Assembly (NCBI GenBank): GCA_964030785.1
Contig: OZ034969.1
Coordinates: forward strand, 29,864,901-29,928,900
From: Siderastrea siderea
Lineage: Eukaryota; Cnidaria; Anthozoa; Scleractinia; Rhizangiidae
Direction: 5' to 3'
Length of the DNA stretch: 64,000 nt
A program made the position numbers and the translations under genes. Shown in pieces: positions 1 to 11,900 of the stretch (position 1 is its first letter; every line of letters begins with the position of its first letter). Under the pieces are notes generated by a model. The model was given only the letters and a program-made list of their open reading frames with translations, was not told the DNA's origin and did no database searches.

Positions 1-731
1 CGCTTTACACGTAAAATGATACGTAGGTTTGGGTACCTTGGTCTAAACCTGGGCACTAAAGAGGTTGTGAGTCTTGGTACAAAAGGTCTGATGTAACCTT
101 CCATAACAAGAACACTTAGAAGCATCTACTTTAAATGAAGAAACAACCTTATACTCCCATCCGAAGTGAATTATAGTACTTTCTCAATTAAACGCCGGGC
201 CTTGAATACTGTAGACGCCGGGTTCAATTTTGAAATTAACGTCCCCGGCATTTATTTGTGGTCCGGCGTTTATTTGAACCTGAAGCTTTATGTTACTGAC
301 TCTCATCGAAAATTAGTTATAGCAATTTAGAAAGCGTCCCTGAACCTCTGCCGTACTTCAGCTTAATTCATTTTTGCTGATTCGATCTGAAAGAAGTTGG
401 CATAATGTACTCTACACTCTGCTGACTGAGTTCCCAATTTTCCCTCCTTGTTTTGAATTTTCTCGATTAAAGACGAAATCGTTGCCTTTTTTCCTGTTTC
501 ACTTATGTTGCGTTATATTATAGCTTACCGACCTAACTCAGCAATTAGATCGAGAAGCTTCAAACGACAGAAGCAAAAAATATATCTGCAGACCTTTTAC
601 AACAAAAGTTTTTTTAATGGGTGCATTAGGAATTTATAAGTTCATAATTGTAATTATTCTGAAATGTGATTATTTTCCTTCAGTATTATTCAGTCTTACT
701 AGTACTGATACATGTTCTTTTCTGAACTTGC
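1..731. other. Intergenic, nothing recognised
   Basis: AT-rich sequence with no supported exon, RNA gene or clear repeat. The short open frames near 617-941 have no recognisable domain and run into the terminal repeat of the next element. Confidence 0.5.
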
Positions 732-734
732 TAA

Positions 735-2036
735 GGGAAGGTACGTTTTTTCTTGGGGGGGAGGCTGGGGCCTCAGAGGGGAGGGTCATCAGTGAAAGTG
801 AGCACCAAAAGGAGAGGGCCATACCTCATTGTGAGATATTCAAGGGGTCACACATCTTTTCCAGAATTTTTTAATAAGAATTTTTGTGATGATGCTTTCC
901 ATTTTTCTTACAGATTAAGTTTTTCTTTTCACCTACTTTGATTTAATTTGGTGTTTTATTATAGGTACTAGGTTGCATTTCTACATGTATATTATGCCAC
1001 GGCACATAGTTTTCTCGGAGGACTCGTGTCCTTTTCCGTCCGTATCGAAAACAGCTTCTTTCTGTTGGCTATCCGCTGCCTGATCTCCTGAGTCGTTTAG
1101 TTCTGAAGACTTACTAGTAGATCCAACAATTCGCTGTACCCTGTCACTGTCACTGTCAGACTCTGAATTTGAGCCAGAGGCTGGCTGAATGCTCTTCTGA
1201 CTGTCCTGCACAATACAAATCAAAATCTTACTGTCAACATGTGCCTTCACCACCCTCACTTTCTCATCTTTCTTTCCTTTAAATGCAGTATTGTGGTGAT
1301 TAATGTAAAGTTCAAGTTCACCTACTCCAAGGGATGACAACTTGTTTCTGTGATAGAGATCTTCCCAGTCAATGTCATTGTATTCCTGTTGCTTTCTATG
1401 TGCACGCTTCCTGTCGTTATCTGTTCGCCGCTTATCTTTTCTCATTTCAATGTCAGTTAGTTGCTCAATATAATCTGCAACCAGCTTTTCTGAACCAACG
1501 TATTCTTCAGAAAACTCTTTGATTGCCTTTTTATCCCCTGCTTTGAATGAGCTTACCCTCTTGAAACATCTGTTTTACTTGAGCTCGAGGCTGATCATCA
1601 TCATGTTTGCCGCCACTCGTAGGTGTTTTCGTACTTGGTAGTGAAAGTCGGGAAGTTTGCTGTAATCGGGAAAGGGTCGTGGCGTTGGTGTAGCTGGAGA
1701 AGGACTTACAAAGTCAGTTGCTCGACGGTATTCGCATACCTCGCCGCTTTTCTCTTGGCAAGACATTTTTTTCCTTGTTTCAGCGCGCACACATTCCATA
1801 CTATCGAGATATATTCAAATTCAAACACTTTGCGTTCACAAGCGAAACGTTCTGATGTTTCTACAGCATGGAACATACCATGTAGTAGTGACGGGAGGGT
1901 TGCACTTTTGTCAGTCACCTAAAGGTGGGGGTCAGGAGTTTTTTTATTAAAACGCAAGGGAAGGCCAACACTTTTTTGGGAAAAAATACCAAAATTCCCC
2001 AGCCCTCCCCCCCCCCCAAGAAAAACGTACCTTCCC
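735..2036. mobile_element. DNA transposon with TAA target duplication, PIF/Harbinger-like
   Basis: The ends are inverted copies. The left end (735) reads GGGAAGGTACGTTTTTTCTT followed by a G-run, and the right end (about 1996-2036) is the reverse complement with small length changes in the T and G runs. Both ends are flanked by TAA (732-734 and 2037-2039). A 3-bp TWA duplication and a GGG-type terminus suit PIF/Harbinger, but no transposase is visible in these 1.3 kb, so the copy is non-autonomous or internally deleted. It carries the reverse-strand SAP-like frame at 981-1445. Confidence 0.6.
981..1445 (-). CDS. SAP-like domain protein fragment inside a transposon
   Basis: A 154-residue reverse-strand frame. 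Residues ~1-20 are strongly basic. About residues 22-70 contain an IDWEDL motif and then a helix-turn-helix-like LSSLGVGELELYI ... KGKKDEKVRVVKAHV, the shape of a SAP motif (a ~35-residue DNA-binding helix pair). The C-terminal half is a Ser/Asp/Glu-rich low-complexity tail. It lies within the TAA-flanked element and is probably a remnant of a transposon-encoded accessory or DNA-binding protein. Start and completeness are uncertain; an upstream exon could exist at higher coordinates. Domain call by eye only. Confidence 0.45.
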   Translation of the reverse strand: MRKDKRRTDNDRKRAHRKQQEYNDIDWEDLYHRNKLSSLGVGELELYINHHNTAFKGKKDEKVRVVKAHVDSKILICIVQDSQKSIQPASGSNSESDSDSDRVQRIVGSTSKSSELNDSGDQAADSQQKEAVFDTDGKGHESSEKTMCRGIIYM

Positions 2037-2039
2037 TAA

Positions 2040-2500
2040 TACAATAATAGTAGCGCAAATTTATAGTAAGATTTTTATTATACTGTATCTCCAATATGTA
2101 ATATTTTAATTTGTAATATGGTGTAATCCACCTTTACGAGCTACAATGCTGTAAATGCTATTATTTATGAAAGAAGCATCAAACGCATTAAAAATCACTG
2201 AAATATAGCACAGAATGCAAAGTAAACTTTTAAATAATACTTCTATCAATTCTGCCACAGTCACGGAGCAGTTACAAAAACACGCCACAAAACACGCCAC
2301 AGCTAGAAACAAATCCCCCCATCCTCCCCGCACCCCATCAAACCCTCACCTAAAGTTACAGGTCCATTTCTTCTTGACAATTTTTTCACAAATATTACGG
2401 CGGCAGTTAAATCCTGCTTAAAAGTTGACGCCACCTGCCTCCTGGCCTCCGCTCTATAAATATTAAGCTATAATCAATATAATTGTTTCTGTTTTCCTTC
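2040..2500. other. Upstream flank of copy A
   Basis: No gene seen. A TATA-like CTATAAATATT lies near 2452. A pyrimidine tract ending in CAG at about 2502 matches the splice acceptor seen just before the start codon of copies C and D (ttttacttcag, ttttatttcag), so the ancestral gene had a 5'UTR intron ending here. Confidence 0.4.
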
Positions 2501-2667
2501 AGAATTACACTCAACGTACTTTGTGAAGAAAGATTATAACTCTTGATTTTGTGTTTCTTCTGTCTGGAACATTGTTAATCACCAAAACAGGTAAGCGGAA
2601 CACATTTTACAATGGATTCTCTTCTGAACCTGCTTAACATGTTTTGCGATTACGCTTTACTCGACAG

Positions 2668-3083
2668 ACAGCTTGAAATGTAAACTTGATCTTGGTTTGG
2701 TGGTTGACACAACGAGAAGCATCAAATGGAGAAACATTCCCAAAGTGAAAGCGTCACTCAAGCATGTCGTGCAGCGTTTTGATATCTCACCAGCTGGGAC
2801 TCACGTCTCTTTTCTAACCTTCGCCACGAAAAGCACGCTCCACAACACGTTCAACGACGCCAAGTACCACAGCCAAGACGCTACTTTGGAATTGATATCT
2901 GGCAGTATCAATAAATTGCGCCCCCCAACACGCCTTGACAGAACAATGGAAGCGGCTAATGAAAAGTTGTTCATCCGGGAAAACGGACTCAGGCCTGATG
3001 TTGGAAAGGCGTTGGTGTAGTACACTGATGGTAAAACACATCCAACCTCGGAAGGCATCAACGAAGCAGTTGCGGCACTTAAG
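2668..3083 (+). pseudogene. Copy A vWA exon (broken)
   Basis: The acceptor is cgacag at 2667, and the exon starts in the same phase as its paralogs (two bases completing a codon). It encodes the vWA core: first strand DLGLVVD, a modified MIDAS loop DTTRS (relatives have D-R/K-T-G-S), FDISPAGTHVSFLTFAT, and TRLDRTMEAANEKLF. The stop at 3018-3020 falls just before the MIDAS Asp motif YTDGK, which continues in frame after it. It is two codons shorter than in B, C and D at its 5' edge. Confidence 0.85.
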
Positions 3084-3516
3084 GCAAGGCCATTAGTTGG
3101 ACCACAAATGAAAGGTGAAGCCGGTGAAACAGCTGGCTGCCTATTGTTTTCAAAAAGTTCCCTTGTTCCTTACATCCTGCGTGAGCAGCTACTATTTTAA
3201 AGGGTTAACGTGAAGCACATTACGGTCCTGCTCAGCAATGCCTTTTAAACGTAGATGTGCACATCCACCGGAGCTTTTCTACTTCCAGATTGCCTACGAT
3301 GTAGAAATGGACAGAACTCTCAATAAACAAGGACTTCACCCTCCTGTTATTCGTTATAAGTCTTAGGAGAAAGATTTACTTTATTGCAGGGTATACATTT
3401 ACTTTTGTTAACGTTTGTGGAAAAGCTTCTCAGTGATAGTCTGTCATAATAACAGTTATCTGATCTACGGCAGATAATTGCAAAATCCAGCTACTAAAGA
3501 TTTCACTCTGTTTTAG

Positions 3517-3675
3517 GCGAAAGTTGTCCTTATAATTGTCGTTGGCATCGGCCCATTCGCCAAAAAACCAAAGTACCGTAAGGTTTGCAAGACATTGGTG
3601 GAGAAAACTTTCTTTTTCTTGATGACTATGGTAGCCTTGATAAGCATATTAAACTAACTAAGAAGTGGGATTGCC
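3517..3675 (+). pseudogene. Copy A vWA C-terminal exon (frameshifted)
   Basis: Starts after tttag and ends before GTAAGT. Read in frame it gives a VVLIIVVGIGPFAKKPKYRKV-like strand. One base is then missing relative to the other copies (AAGGTTTGCAAG against AAGGTTTTGAAG), after which the homologous frame continues one base over (IGGENF...LDDYGSLD). Length 159 nt against 160 in B, C and D. Confidence 0.8.
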
Positions 3676-3956
3676 GTAAGTAAAACAAATCGAACGGGTA
3701 TTTCAGTGTTTCATCTATCCCTCTAAGTACAGTCGACCGTTGTCAAACTTTCTAATACGGGTGCTGAAGAGACGGACCTAATTGAGAACATCATTGAGCT
3801 CGAGAACTGCTGAAGTTGCTAACATACCTGAGATGGCCTTTTCACTGAAAAGCATTTCATCCATAATACACCTGTGATCATTTCATGCATTCACTTTCAG
3901 TTTTTACCATAATATAGGGTACCAGGAAACGAACTCACACTTGATTATCAGCTGGC

Positions 3957-4032
3957 CTTATTGCTCAGTTGATAAGGGCATTGCACCCGAATCGCGAGGC
4001 CATGAGTTCGAGTCCCTTTAATTCAGGTCTTC
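3957..4032 (+). repeat. tRNA-like sequence, probable SINE head or tRNA pseudogene
   Basis: Contains a box A-like stretch (TTGCTCAGTTGATAAGGGC) and a box B-like stretch (GAGTTCGAGTCCC) with tRNA-like spacing. The anticodon arm is imperfect: the loop reads CCCGAAT with C at position 33 instead of U. The aminoacyl stem does not close, so it is more likely a tRNA-derived SINE remnant than a working tRNA. It lies in an intron of the copy A pseudogene. Confidence 0.45.
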
Positions 4033-4179
4033 TTTGCTAAGTTTACTGACCGTTACTGTGAGGGCTTTTCACTCAAAGAAATGTTTTTCCACTGTCCACA
4101 TATATATGATCATTTCACCGTACTCACATTCTATTTAAATACAATAAATTTAAGCCCCAAACACCTAGGTTTTAATTAG

Positions 4180-4627
4180 GTCCAGTCGGTGACAACGAGA
4201 CAACAACATCCTCAGTTTCGACGACATCAAGTGTGCCAACAACGACCTGCTCATGCGCGTCATGTTCAACAACTACATCAAGTGTGCCAACAACGAAGTC
4301 ATGTTCAACAACTGCTTCAACATCTTCAGTTTCGACGACATCAAGTGTGTCAACGGTGTCATGTTAAACAACTGTATCAACAAAATCTTCAGTTTCGGCA
4401 ACATCAAGTGTGCCAACAGCGAACTGCCGGTCATGTTCAACAACTACATCAAGTGTGCCAACAACGAAGTCATTGTCAACATTTGTGTCCACGGCATCTT
4501 CAGTTTCGACGACATCAAGTGTGTCAACGAAGTCATTTTCAACAACTGTGTCAACAACATCTCCAGTTTCGACAACATCAAGTGTGTCAAAGTCTTCGGC
4601 TTCGATGACTAAGTCAATATCCTTCAG
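4180..4627 (+). pseudogene. Copy A long Ser/Thr-rich repeat exon (stop at 4365)
   Basis: Bounded by tttaattag and AG|GTAAAG, with the phase expected after the vWA exons (two bases, then 148 codons, then two bases). It is made of imperfect repeats of an ~8-residue Thr/Ser/Val pattern such as SVSTTSSV and SVPTT, with several Cys. This resembles a mucin-type O-glycosylated stalk. TAA at 4365-4367 interrupts it. All three forward frames are long because of the repeat composition, and the other two are artefacts. Confidence 0.7.
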
Positions 4628-4839
4628 GTAAAGAACAGTACTGTTGTTTACTGGCTGACCTCCTGCCACCCCATAGAACTAATTGTAGGTTGGTATTGGG
4701 ATAAAGGTCGCCCCTATGCTCTACCATCCATTTCAACTGAGATTTTTAGCGTTGAGCTATTTCATAAATAGATGGGCCTTTTTGAGTATATTTAGTGTCT
4801 AACGTATTGTTCATTCTAGTTGTTCTGTAATCTTGCATT

Positions 4840-5060
4840 TTTTGTTATTATACACCAAACCATTGTATAGTGCTTTCGTGCGCTCTGATTGGCTACTCAA
4901 ACTCAGGATAGTATCTAATATTCACCTCATGGCATTTTTCTGGATTTTCACGCGCGAGTTTTCCCTCATTTCTCAAAAAAAGGAACTATTTGTTGCTGGC
5001 TATCCACTTAGGGCCGATAAAGAGTGGTAGATATTTACCTCGCTTCGCTCCACTTTGGTG
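4840..5060 (+). repeat. Fragment of an interspersed repeat
   Basis: The stretch with 'gctctgattggctactcaaactcaggatag' and 'cactttggtgaataattg' is similar in layout to the repeat at 22.7, 25.5 and 50.9 kb, whose 5' part contains 'ttttgattggctcagcagcc'. Only short similarity is visible, so the assignment is weak. Confidence 0.3.
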
Positions 5061-5216
5061 AATAATTGTTAATTATCTTTTAAACAATTTTTTGGGTGAA
5101 GAAATAAAGAGCTACTATTTTATAATTTTTAAATTTACTTCAACCTATTTCAATTAGTTGTAATTTCAGACAGGGTAAAACAATTTATAATCAATAAGCC
5201 TTTACATTTTTGGAGC

Positions 5217-5288
5217 GTCAACTTCAAGTTTGATGTCATCATCGTCTTCGCTTTCTGCATCACCAGAGGTGTCGACTGTGTCATTGAG
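5217..5288 (+). pseudogene. Copy A 72-nt Ser/Thr exon
   Basis: Reads STSSLMSSSSSLSASPEVST... and ends in TTGAG|GTAATA. The length and donor match the 72-nt Ser/Thr exons of copy D. The acceptor side (tttttggag) is poor and about two bases seem lost there, so the exon is probably dead. A further trace of the same kind, ending in CACTGAG|GTAATAAAG, is seen near 5644. Confidence 0.5.
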
Positions 5289-5888
5289 GTAATAAAGAAG
5301 CCCTTTCGTCAAGTGTTACGGCGCTATCAAAACTAGACATACAATTCTACATACATGTTTGCAATTGGTTAAAGTTGAATCAACTAGACGGCGGTATTTT
5401 GTACTTTTAAAAAATGCCTTTCACTGTCTCTATAGAAAGGTGAACTCGTCGATGTAGAAGCACATTAGCAAACTGGCTACTGAAACAGCAGTAACGGAAC
5501 ATGCAGTTGAAAACGGTATTATCCCTTAATACATCAGCATCACGTTCTGTACCGACACCGTTGTCAATCTCAACTTCATCACTGTTGCATAGAGTTTCAG
5601 GCTTGATTCATCGAGAGCGAATTTTACGGGTAGGTGTGTCACTGAGGTAATAAAGGGATTGTTACATTACATGTCACCACCTTATCCGCCAAACTAAACC
5701 GAAGTATTTCAATTTGTTTTAAGTTGGATCGAGCAATTATCCAGGTACCGCTCTCAATGTACTTGCAGTTTATCACTGAGGCTGCCTCTATCATACATAG
5801 AGAAGCACAAAATAAGCTAGATAACTAGATAGCGTTGTAAATTTCAATCCAGTTAACATACTAATATAATCAATATCTGTTTTTTTAG

Positions 5889-5960
5889 TGAGTCCACTTC
5901 AAGTTCATTGTCATCATCGCCTCCTCTTTCTAAGTCACCATCGGTGTCAACTTCATCAAC
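5889..5960 (+). pseudogene. Copy A second 72-nt Ser/Thr exon
   Basis: Follows a T-rich tract ending in AG at 5888 and ends at AC|GTACAT. It begins with one base and ends with two (phase 2-2). It encodes ESTSSSLSSSPPLSKSPSVS..., with no stop in frame. Confidence 0.55.
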
Positions 5961-8877
5961 GTACATCATTTGTCTTCAGTGTTCACGGAATTTTTCTCAG
6001 TATAACGATGCAGTGGTAATTTAGTTACTAACGATAATGGCTTTCCAAGGGCCCTGAGGATAAGTCTATTCGTCAACTGTTGCGAAACGAAGCCAAGGCT
6101 TTAGTTATGGCTGACAGTCAATAAAGAACAGATGTTATCATTCTTCTATTGGCAATAAAGCTATCGTTTCTCAAACGTCCCTCTAAATTATGCTCCCAAC
6201 AAATGTTTAGCGAAGTGAAGGTTGCACACATGGTCCGACCTCCCCTCATTAAATGTGTTGTCAAGCTACGGCAAATTTCTGATAAAAAGCCCTGGGCTTT
6301 TTTGGTGGGCTTATTTTCGAAAGGAGTGGGGGGAGGACTTACTTTTGGAGGTAGGTTTTCGCTTCAGAAATGATTATATAAGCCATTATTGATTTGCACG
6401 CATAAAAAAGCAGCAACAATAACAACAAACGGCGACCAAACGCTAAATATTCCTTCAGCTTTCAAACCGCCATCTTGGATTGGTAGATGGAGCAAGTAAG
6501 AATACACAAAAAAGCCTGAACTACAGGCTATAGACATTAAAGTAATGCATGTGAGCGCGTTGTGCAAATTGTCCATAGGCAAGCGCGGCGAGCGGAAAGG
6601 GGTTTGGAATATTTTTTTTCAGGGAGGTCGGCGTGCCAATACCAACATCTAAAAGGGTAGTGTAACCTTTGCTTCAATAACAAATTAGGAAGACTTTTAT
6701 TCTCCCTCCAAAACGAACGACGTTTACTTTGGGCACGGCACTCCTACATTTTGGTACGCGGCTGGCACGGTACTCCGCATTTACACGGCAAAATAGTTTC
6801 AAATGTTTGAGATGTTCATTTCTTGAACGGCACCCCTAATATGTGCCCAGGGCACTCTAAAATTTGAGCCTTTAATTCATTAATCAGCGATGGGCCGCAA
6901 TCTCCCAGGTAAAATTAAACATTTTTAGACACTTTCGCGCTTCGGATCCGCCGAAGAGGCCAGGCGTTGCGTTCGTCGGTTTAGTTACTTTTATAGAATA
7001 AAAATAACTACACGAGGCGTTGTTTACACCCTGCTGTTTTCTTCTTGAAAGTTCACATTTTTCTTCTAATGACGGGATCGCAATTACTTTCTTGCGACCA
7101 AAGACCGATCGGAGTTATGGTGGCTTCGACTGATCAATTTTCCTCGGTTTTTTCAGAGATTCAGAGTCGGCCAACGACGTCATATTTTTAAGGTTTGGAG
7201 CGGCTGCGCATGTGGAGGGCCGAGACTACCTTCGGAGGTGGTCTTGGCCCGCCTAAATTTTTGGTACGCGGCCCGATTCAGTTTGCATTTACACGACAAC
7301 AATTAGGAGAGCCGTCCCTCAATATTATGGGTCCGCATGCCTAAATTTAGGAGTGCCGTGCCAAAAGGGGGTTTCGTGTAAATGCAATATTCGAAAAAAA
7401 AGTAATTTGAGCGATGGCAAGTTAAGCACTGGCTGATTTGAAAACAATTCAAGAAGAAGTGCAGATCAAATTTTCGTTCAATCAGAAACTCAAACTAAGA
7501 CTTTTTGACTCTCAGGCTGACTCCATTAACGGTAAACTGTCGACGTAGAACAACGGTTTCCATATTTTCATACAGCTCTCAGAGAGAATACATAAATTAA
7601 AAATCCACGCATGATTTAGCATGTCGATCAAAGTTTTAACCAAAGAGTTGAAGCTTGCCATGAAAGCTTTCAAAGCGTGAAAGTTTTGCCTCTGGTTTTT
7701 ATTCTAGTAGAGATAAATTTGCGTAGAGGAGCCGTCTATAGTTCTGCTGTAGCACATTCTTTTGGTAGGTTCTTGAAGATCACGGATGATTGATTGGTAT
7801 GTAATGATATATGTTGGGACGGGAGGGTTGGGTGTGGGTTGTATTTTGGGGGATATGGGTAGGTGTATGTGGTTGACAGCATAAAGAGCTTCGTACGTTT
7901 TCCAGCGCTAGGCAGAATATTTAACGCAACTAGATGAAATGTTGTCCTTCCATGTATGTTAAATAAACCAACTAATCAAAGGCTCCTGAGAGTTCACTTG
8001 GGTACACGCCAGGGGACCAGTCGCAGGGACTTGCTGAGCAAGTCACACACGGCCACACGAAGGGAATGAATAGACTCCATTCTACTCCAAAACTGACCTT
8101 ATAACCCACAGTGAAAATTTCAGAATAGGTTTCTAGTAGTAAGTTACACTTGTGGACAAAATATTAGCAACATCTGAGAGAGATTCTTAGTAATTCTCAA
8201 AAAGGCCAAAACAGTTCGACATTTTCTTCATTAGCAAAAATCTCCGCATACAGATTTTCATTTTCTTTTGCATAGGTTTTATTTATAGGCGCTTTCTAAA
8301 TTCTGAAAATTTGAGGTAGGGTCGTACGACTAGATTTTGAGGGAAAAAAAGCCCTGAAAAAGTCTAGTTTCCAGTCTCTTCCTAGAGCTCGGTCTGTTAT
8401 ATTTTATATTTTTTAAGCTTCTCGTATTTCTTTTCCAGGATAAAATCATTTCTTTCAACAGTTGTAACAACAAATGAACCAAACAAAAACTCGTGTTGGC
8501 TTTTAACTAAACATTTAAAAACGTTATCTTTCTCTTCTGAAAACTGCAGTAAGCCACCGAAAGGTAGACCGGAAGTCTGTCAAACAGCCGAGCATGCGCA
8601 CTCATTTTGCAGTTGATTTTTGCGCTCATTTGCGTGCTGTTTTTTTTTTTTCACTATCCCTAAGCGGACAGGGAGACTGCTCGTAGTCTATACGTTTTGA
8701 TATTAAATTCATATTTGCTACCTGGCTTGTGGTTAGGAATTTTTCTTATTCCTCTAGCCGAAGATAATTGCCTACGTATTAGCTGGCGTTTCAGATCTTT
8801 GTGAGATTTCAAATAAATTTTTGAGTGGAAACTGCCTTTGATTTTAGCTACTTATTTACCTACGGGACTACAGTTTA
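5961..8877. other. No gene; degenerate repeat sequence
   Basis: No exon supported. A short inverted pair with GGCACGGCACTCCTA at about 6733 and its reverse complement at about 7360 suggests a decayed TIR element. Nearby TTGGTACGCGGC occurs twice in direct orientation (6754 and 7262). The remainder is unassigned. Confidence 0.4.
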
Positions 8878-8888
8878 TGATGATGATG

Positions 8889-8942
<54 letters not shown>
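8878..8942. repeat. (ATA/AAT)n microsatellite
   Basis: About 20 uninterrupted AAT-type units preceded by a short TGATGATGA run. It lies just outside the TTAA element that follows. Confidence 0.95.
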
Positions 8943-8944
<2 letters not shown>

Positions 8945-8986
8945 CTTGGCCTCCCAAAACTTGTTCCATTCGAAAGTATTTCTTAA

Positions 8987-11900
8987 AGTGCTACTATGAT
9001 CTAAAATTCACCTTCTCTTTTCTCTTAAGTTTTCGAAAGTATGTCTGTTAAGTAATCACCATTCCAAAATTTACGCTCAAATTCCAAAGGGAACTACGAT
9101 TATTTTAGCCGTAATTTTCGGGTTCCCTTTGCCGCCATTACTTAATTCAAAAATGTCCGTGAAGAGTTGGTTCGAGAGCACCGTGACGTCATGTTATCAT
9201 CCCATTTCTATCAAACATGGCCGCTTGACTTGGCTGAAGGCCGATCTCGCATAAACAAAGCTTTTATCTTTATGTTGAAGTGGTTGTAGAGCACGATTTC
9301 AGGATAAAGCTCTCTATACACACACGAGAAGATATCAGCTGCTTAGCTGTTTTCCTAATGGGGGAGGAAACAGTCTCAAAAACCGGAATTTCGATGCACA
9401 AATCGTTTGCTGGTGAGAACTCATCATTCCGATTAGATATGTCTGCATGAACTGATTTGTCTCTCAACTTCAGGAGAATTTCAGACGCCGAGTACGGGCT
9501 ACATTTATTTGAGGACCAGCCTTCGAGGTTAATTTAAAAATTGATTGGACCGTTTCAAAAACAATTCCGGCCAATTATTTGTTTACACTTCGATGTCCTT
9601 TTTTCACTCCTTCCTCGGAATGTGTTGAAGTCGTCGCTCCATATTACTGTGATCGTGATCACTTTTTGCCCTATATCGCTGAGATCACGTCTTCGGTTCT
9701 TTAGTTTCTAAAGTTTTATTTCAAGCTGACAAAGTGAATCAGAAATTTCATGTCAGGTTAAGAGTAAGCTATAGGGAAGATGGAGATAGAGAGAGAGGGT
9801 ACCTTGATAAGTTCTAAATTGTCATTTTGATCTAGCTGAGAAGGTAATCTTTCAACAAATGTAAATGCCATGTAATTTATTAAAGTACCATAATAAAAAC
9901 AGAATGTATCCTGGGCTATTTGTTGATAATAATTTGTGCTTGTTGTGTCACTGGACATGCTAAAATGAATATTTCAAGGTTTTTAAGCGTTGGCACTCTC
10001 ATTGCACTTATTCAAATACAACAATGCTGTACAATATACTAGATTTAGAACAAGGTAAATATATATAGGATGATATGTATAGTCCTTGAAACAGAAAAAT
10101 GAATTTTTTTACCATTGGGTTATTTTTTAATGCAGTCAAAGCTCTCCTCGCGACCACTCTGGTAAGCAACCGGCTCTAGTTACAACCATGATTGTTAAAC
10201 CCTGTTTGATTTGTCCCAAAGTCTGTAATCAAAAGCTCTCATAAGCAACCGCTCCCGTAAGTTACTGCAACGACTTCTGTGAAATACCGACTGGTCTTTT
10301 CCATTGTTCTTAAGTTCACATAAGCGACCACTCAGTCAACGCTTCAATAAAAGAATTCACCTCTATGTCAAATCTAGAGTAACACACAACAAAAGCGCTA
10401 ATGGCTCGTTGGCCTGTACTTTCGCAAGCCTCTTCTGTGATAGGCAATAATAAATAATTTAATATTATTACTACAATACTGTTAATAACCATTACCAAAA
10501 CCCAAGCTTTGTGCTTAAAGCTCTGGTAAGCAACCACCCTTTACAATGTTTGTCTTATCACGTGGTCACTTTCAAAAGCCCATCCTCAAACGCTTTCAGC
10601 TCCAGTTGTGACCACTTTTCTGAATTCTCAAGGCAGTCACTTACGAGAGCTTCCACTGTATTAAAGCCAGCAAAACAAAGGGAACTGGTGCTCTGCCCCT
10701 CATCAAAACATTACTAATTAAAAGCACCTAAAGTTACAGGTTGATGGGTTTCTCACATCATTTTCTGCTGATAAGGTCACATGAAATGCCCATTTACAGT
10801 GTGACCAATGCTACCAGGGCCATCAATTTAATCAAGGTGTCTTGTTTGTCTAACACAGTTGTTATGCAATACTGTTAAAATGGAGGAGCTGAGGTCCCTG
10901 ACTAGTTTGTACACAGTGGAAACTAATCAAATGGGACAGCAGCAGCTTAGCTTGTGGGCTTTCACAGATTGTCTCTGCAAGCCCTCCCATTAGTAGTGAA
11001 AACACTAAACAACACTTCAGTCCCAGGTTTAGTGGACACTACTGAGACCCTCACCTCGGGCATTCCATTGAGAAAGTGGGAGAAGCAAACACCAAAGTAT
11101 TAGGTTGGGAGAGCAGAATTTCAACATCTGAAGTTGGAATGTTGTACAAGTCAGAAGGGACTACTGAGCTTTTTTATGTTAATGATGGGTCCCTAATGAT
11201 TTATTGTAAGCAAATGTCTGTAAATTATTAAAATTGTGAGACACCCACTTAGCCATGTACGCCAGCCAGGTAAGTTGCCACTTTGTTACTAGTGCAGTCT
11301 TGCTAGTGCAGTCTTGCTTGTGCTTTTCAAGCACAAGTCATGTAAAGTATTTGGTTGTGAATTTTAATTATCTGTTGTGACCTCTTGTATTAAACCAATC
11401 AACTGTGTGTGAACTTGCTGGTGTGTGAAGCTATCCTGGTGATACTAGAGTGAACTGGAAAATACTGAAAAAAAACTGTTTAAGAAACCATAACTCTTTT
11501 CCTGAAAGCACAGGAATCTATCAGGTGTAACAACAAATAGCACGTAAAATAGTGAAATATACAACTGGCAAATCTGGTTTAAAGTAAAAAATCATATTAA
11601 AAATTCTGACAGCATACCCATCCCTGATATGGATTTATGTATAATTATGCACTTCAAGGTTCAGCATCCTGATGCAAACTCTCATGTGAGTTTGGGAGAA
11701 CTCAAGACTAACTGTGTTAATTTGCATCTGGATGTGTACATGTACATGTGAACAGTTTTTTCATTTGGGTTTTTACTTTGTAGTTTGGTCTGGTAGTAAA
11801 TACACAAGAATGCTGATATCTTGGAAACAGGTTGACAAAACATTTTATTTTAACATGCTGTGGCATGGAACTGACCTACAGTATTCCCCACTTATTGTAT

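Larger units (their letters stand above)
2533..5960 (+). pseudogene. Copy A: decayed secreted vWA / Ser-Thr-rich protein gene
   Basis: This is the most degraded of four related loci. Its 58-nt first exon (2533-2590) aligns base by base with the signal-peptide exons of B, C and D, but the start codon is ATT. The vWA exon (2668-3083) has an in-frame TAG at 3018-3020, where relatives have Leu in LVLYTDGK. Its donor is GC (AAG|GCAAGG). The third exon (3517-3675) is 159 nt instead of 160, a 1-bp deletion that shifts the frame. The large Ser/Thr exon (4180-4627) has an in-frame TAA at 4365-4367. Two 72-nt Ser/Thr exons follow (5217-5288, 5889-5960). The number of independent lesions makes a functional product very unlikely. 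Confidence 0.85.

Noticed and set aside
3957..4032. Functional tRNA
   Set aside because: Loop position 33 is C and the acceptor stem does not pair; better explained as a SINE or tRNA relic.
4189..4669. Long overlapping frames in the + (QQHPQFRRHQVC...) and - (DVVETEDAVDT...) directions
   Set aside because: Shadows of the Ser/Thr repeat exon of copy A; only the Thr/Ser/Val frame has splice borders in the family phase.
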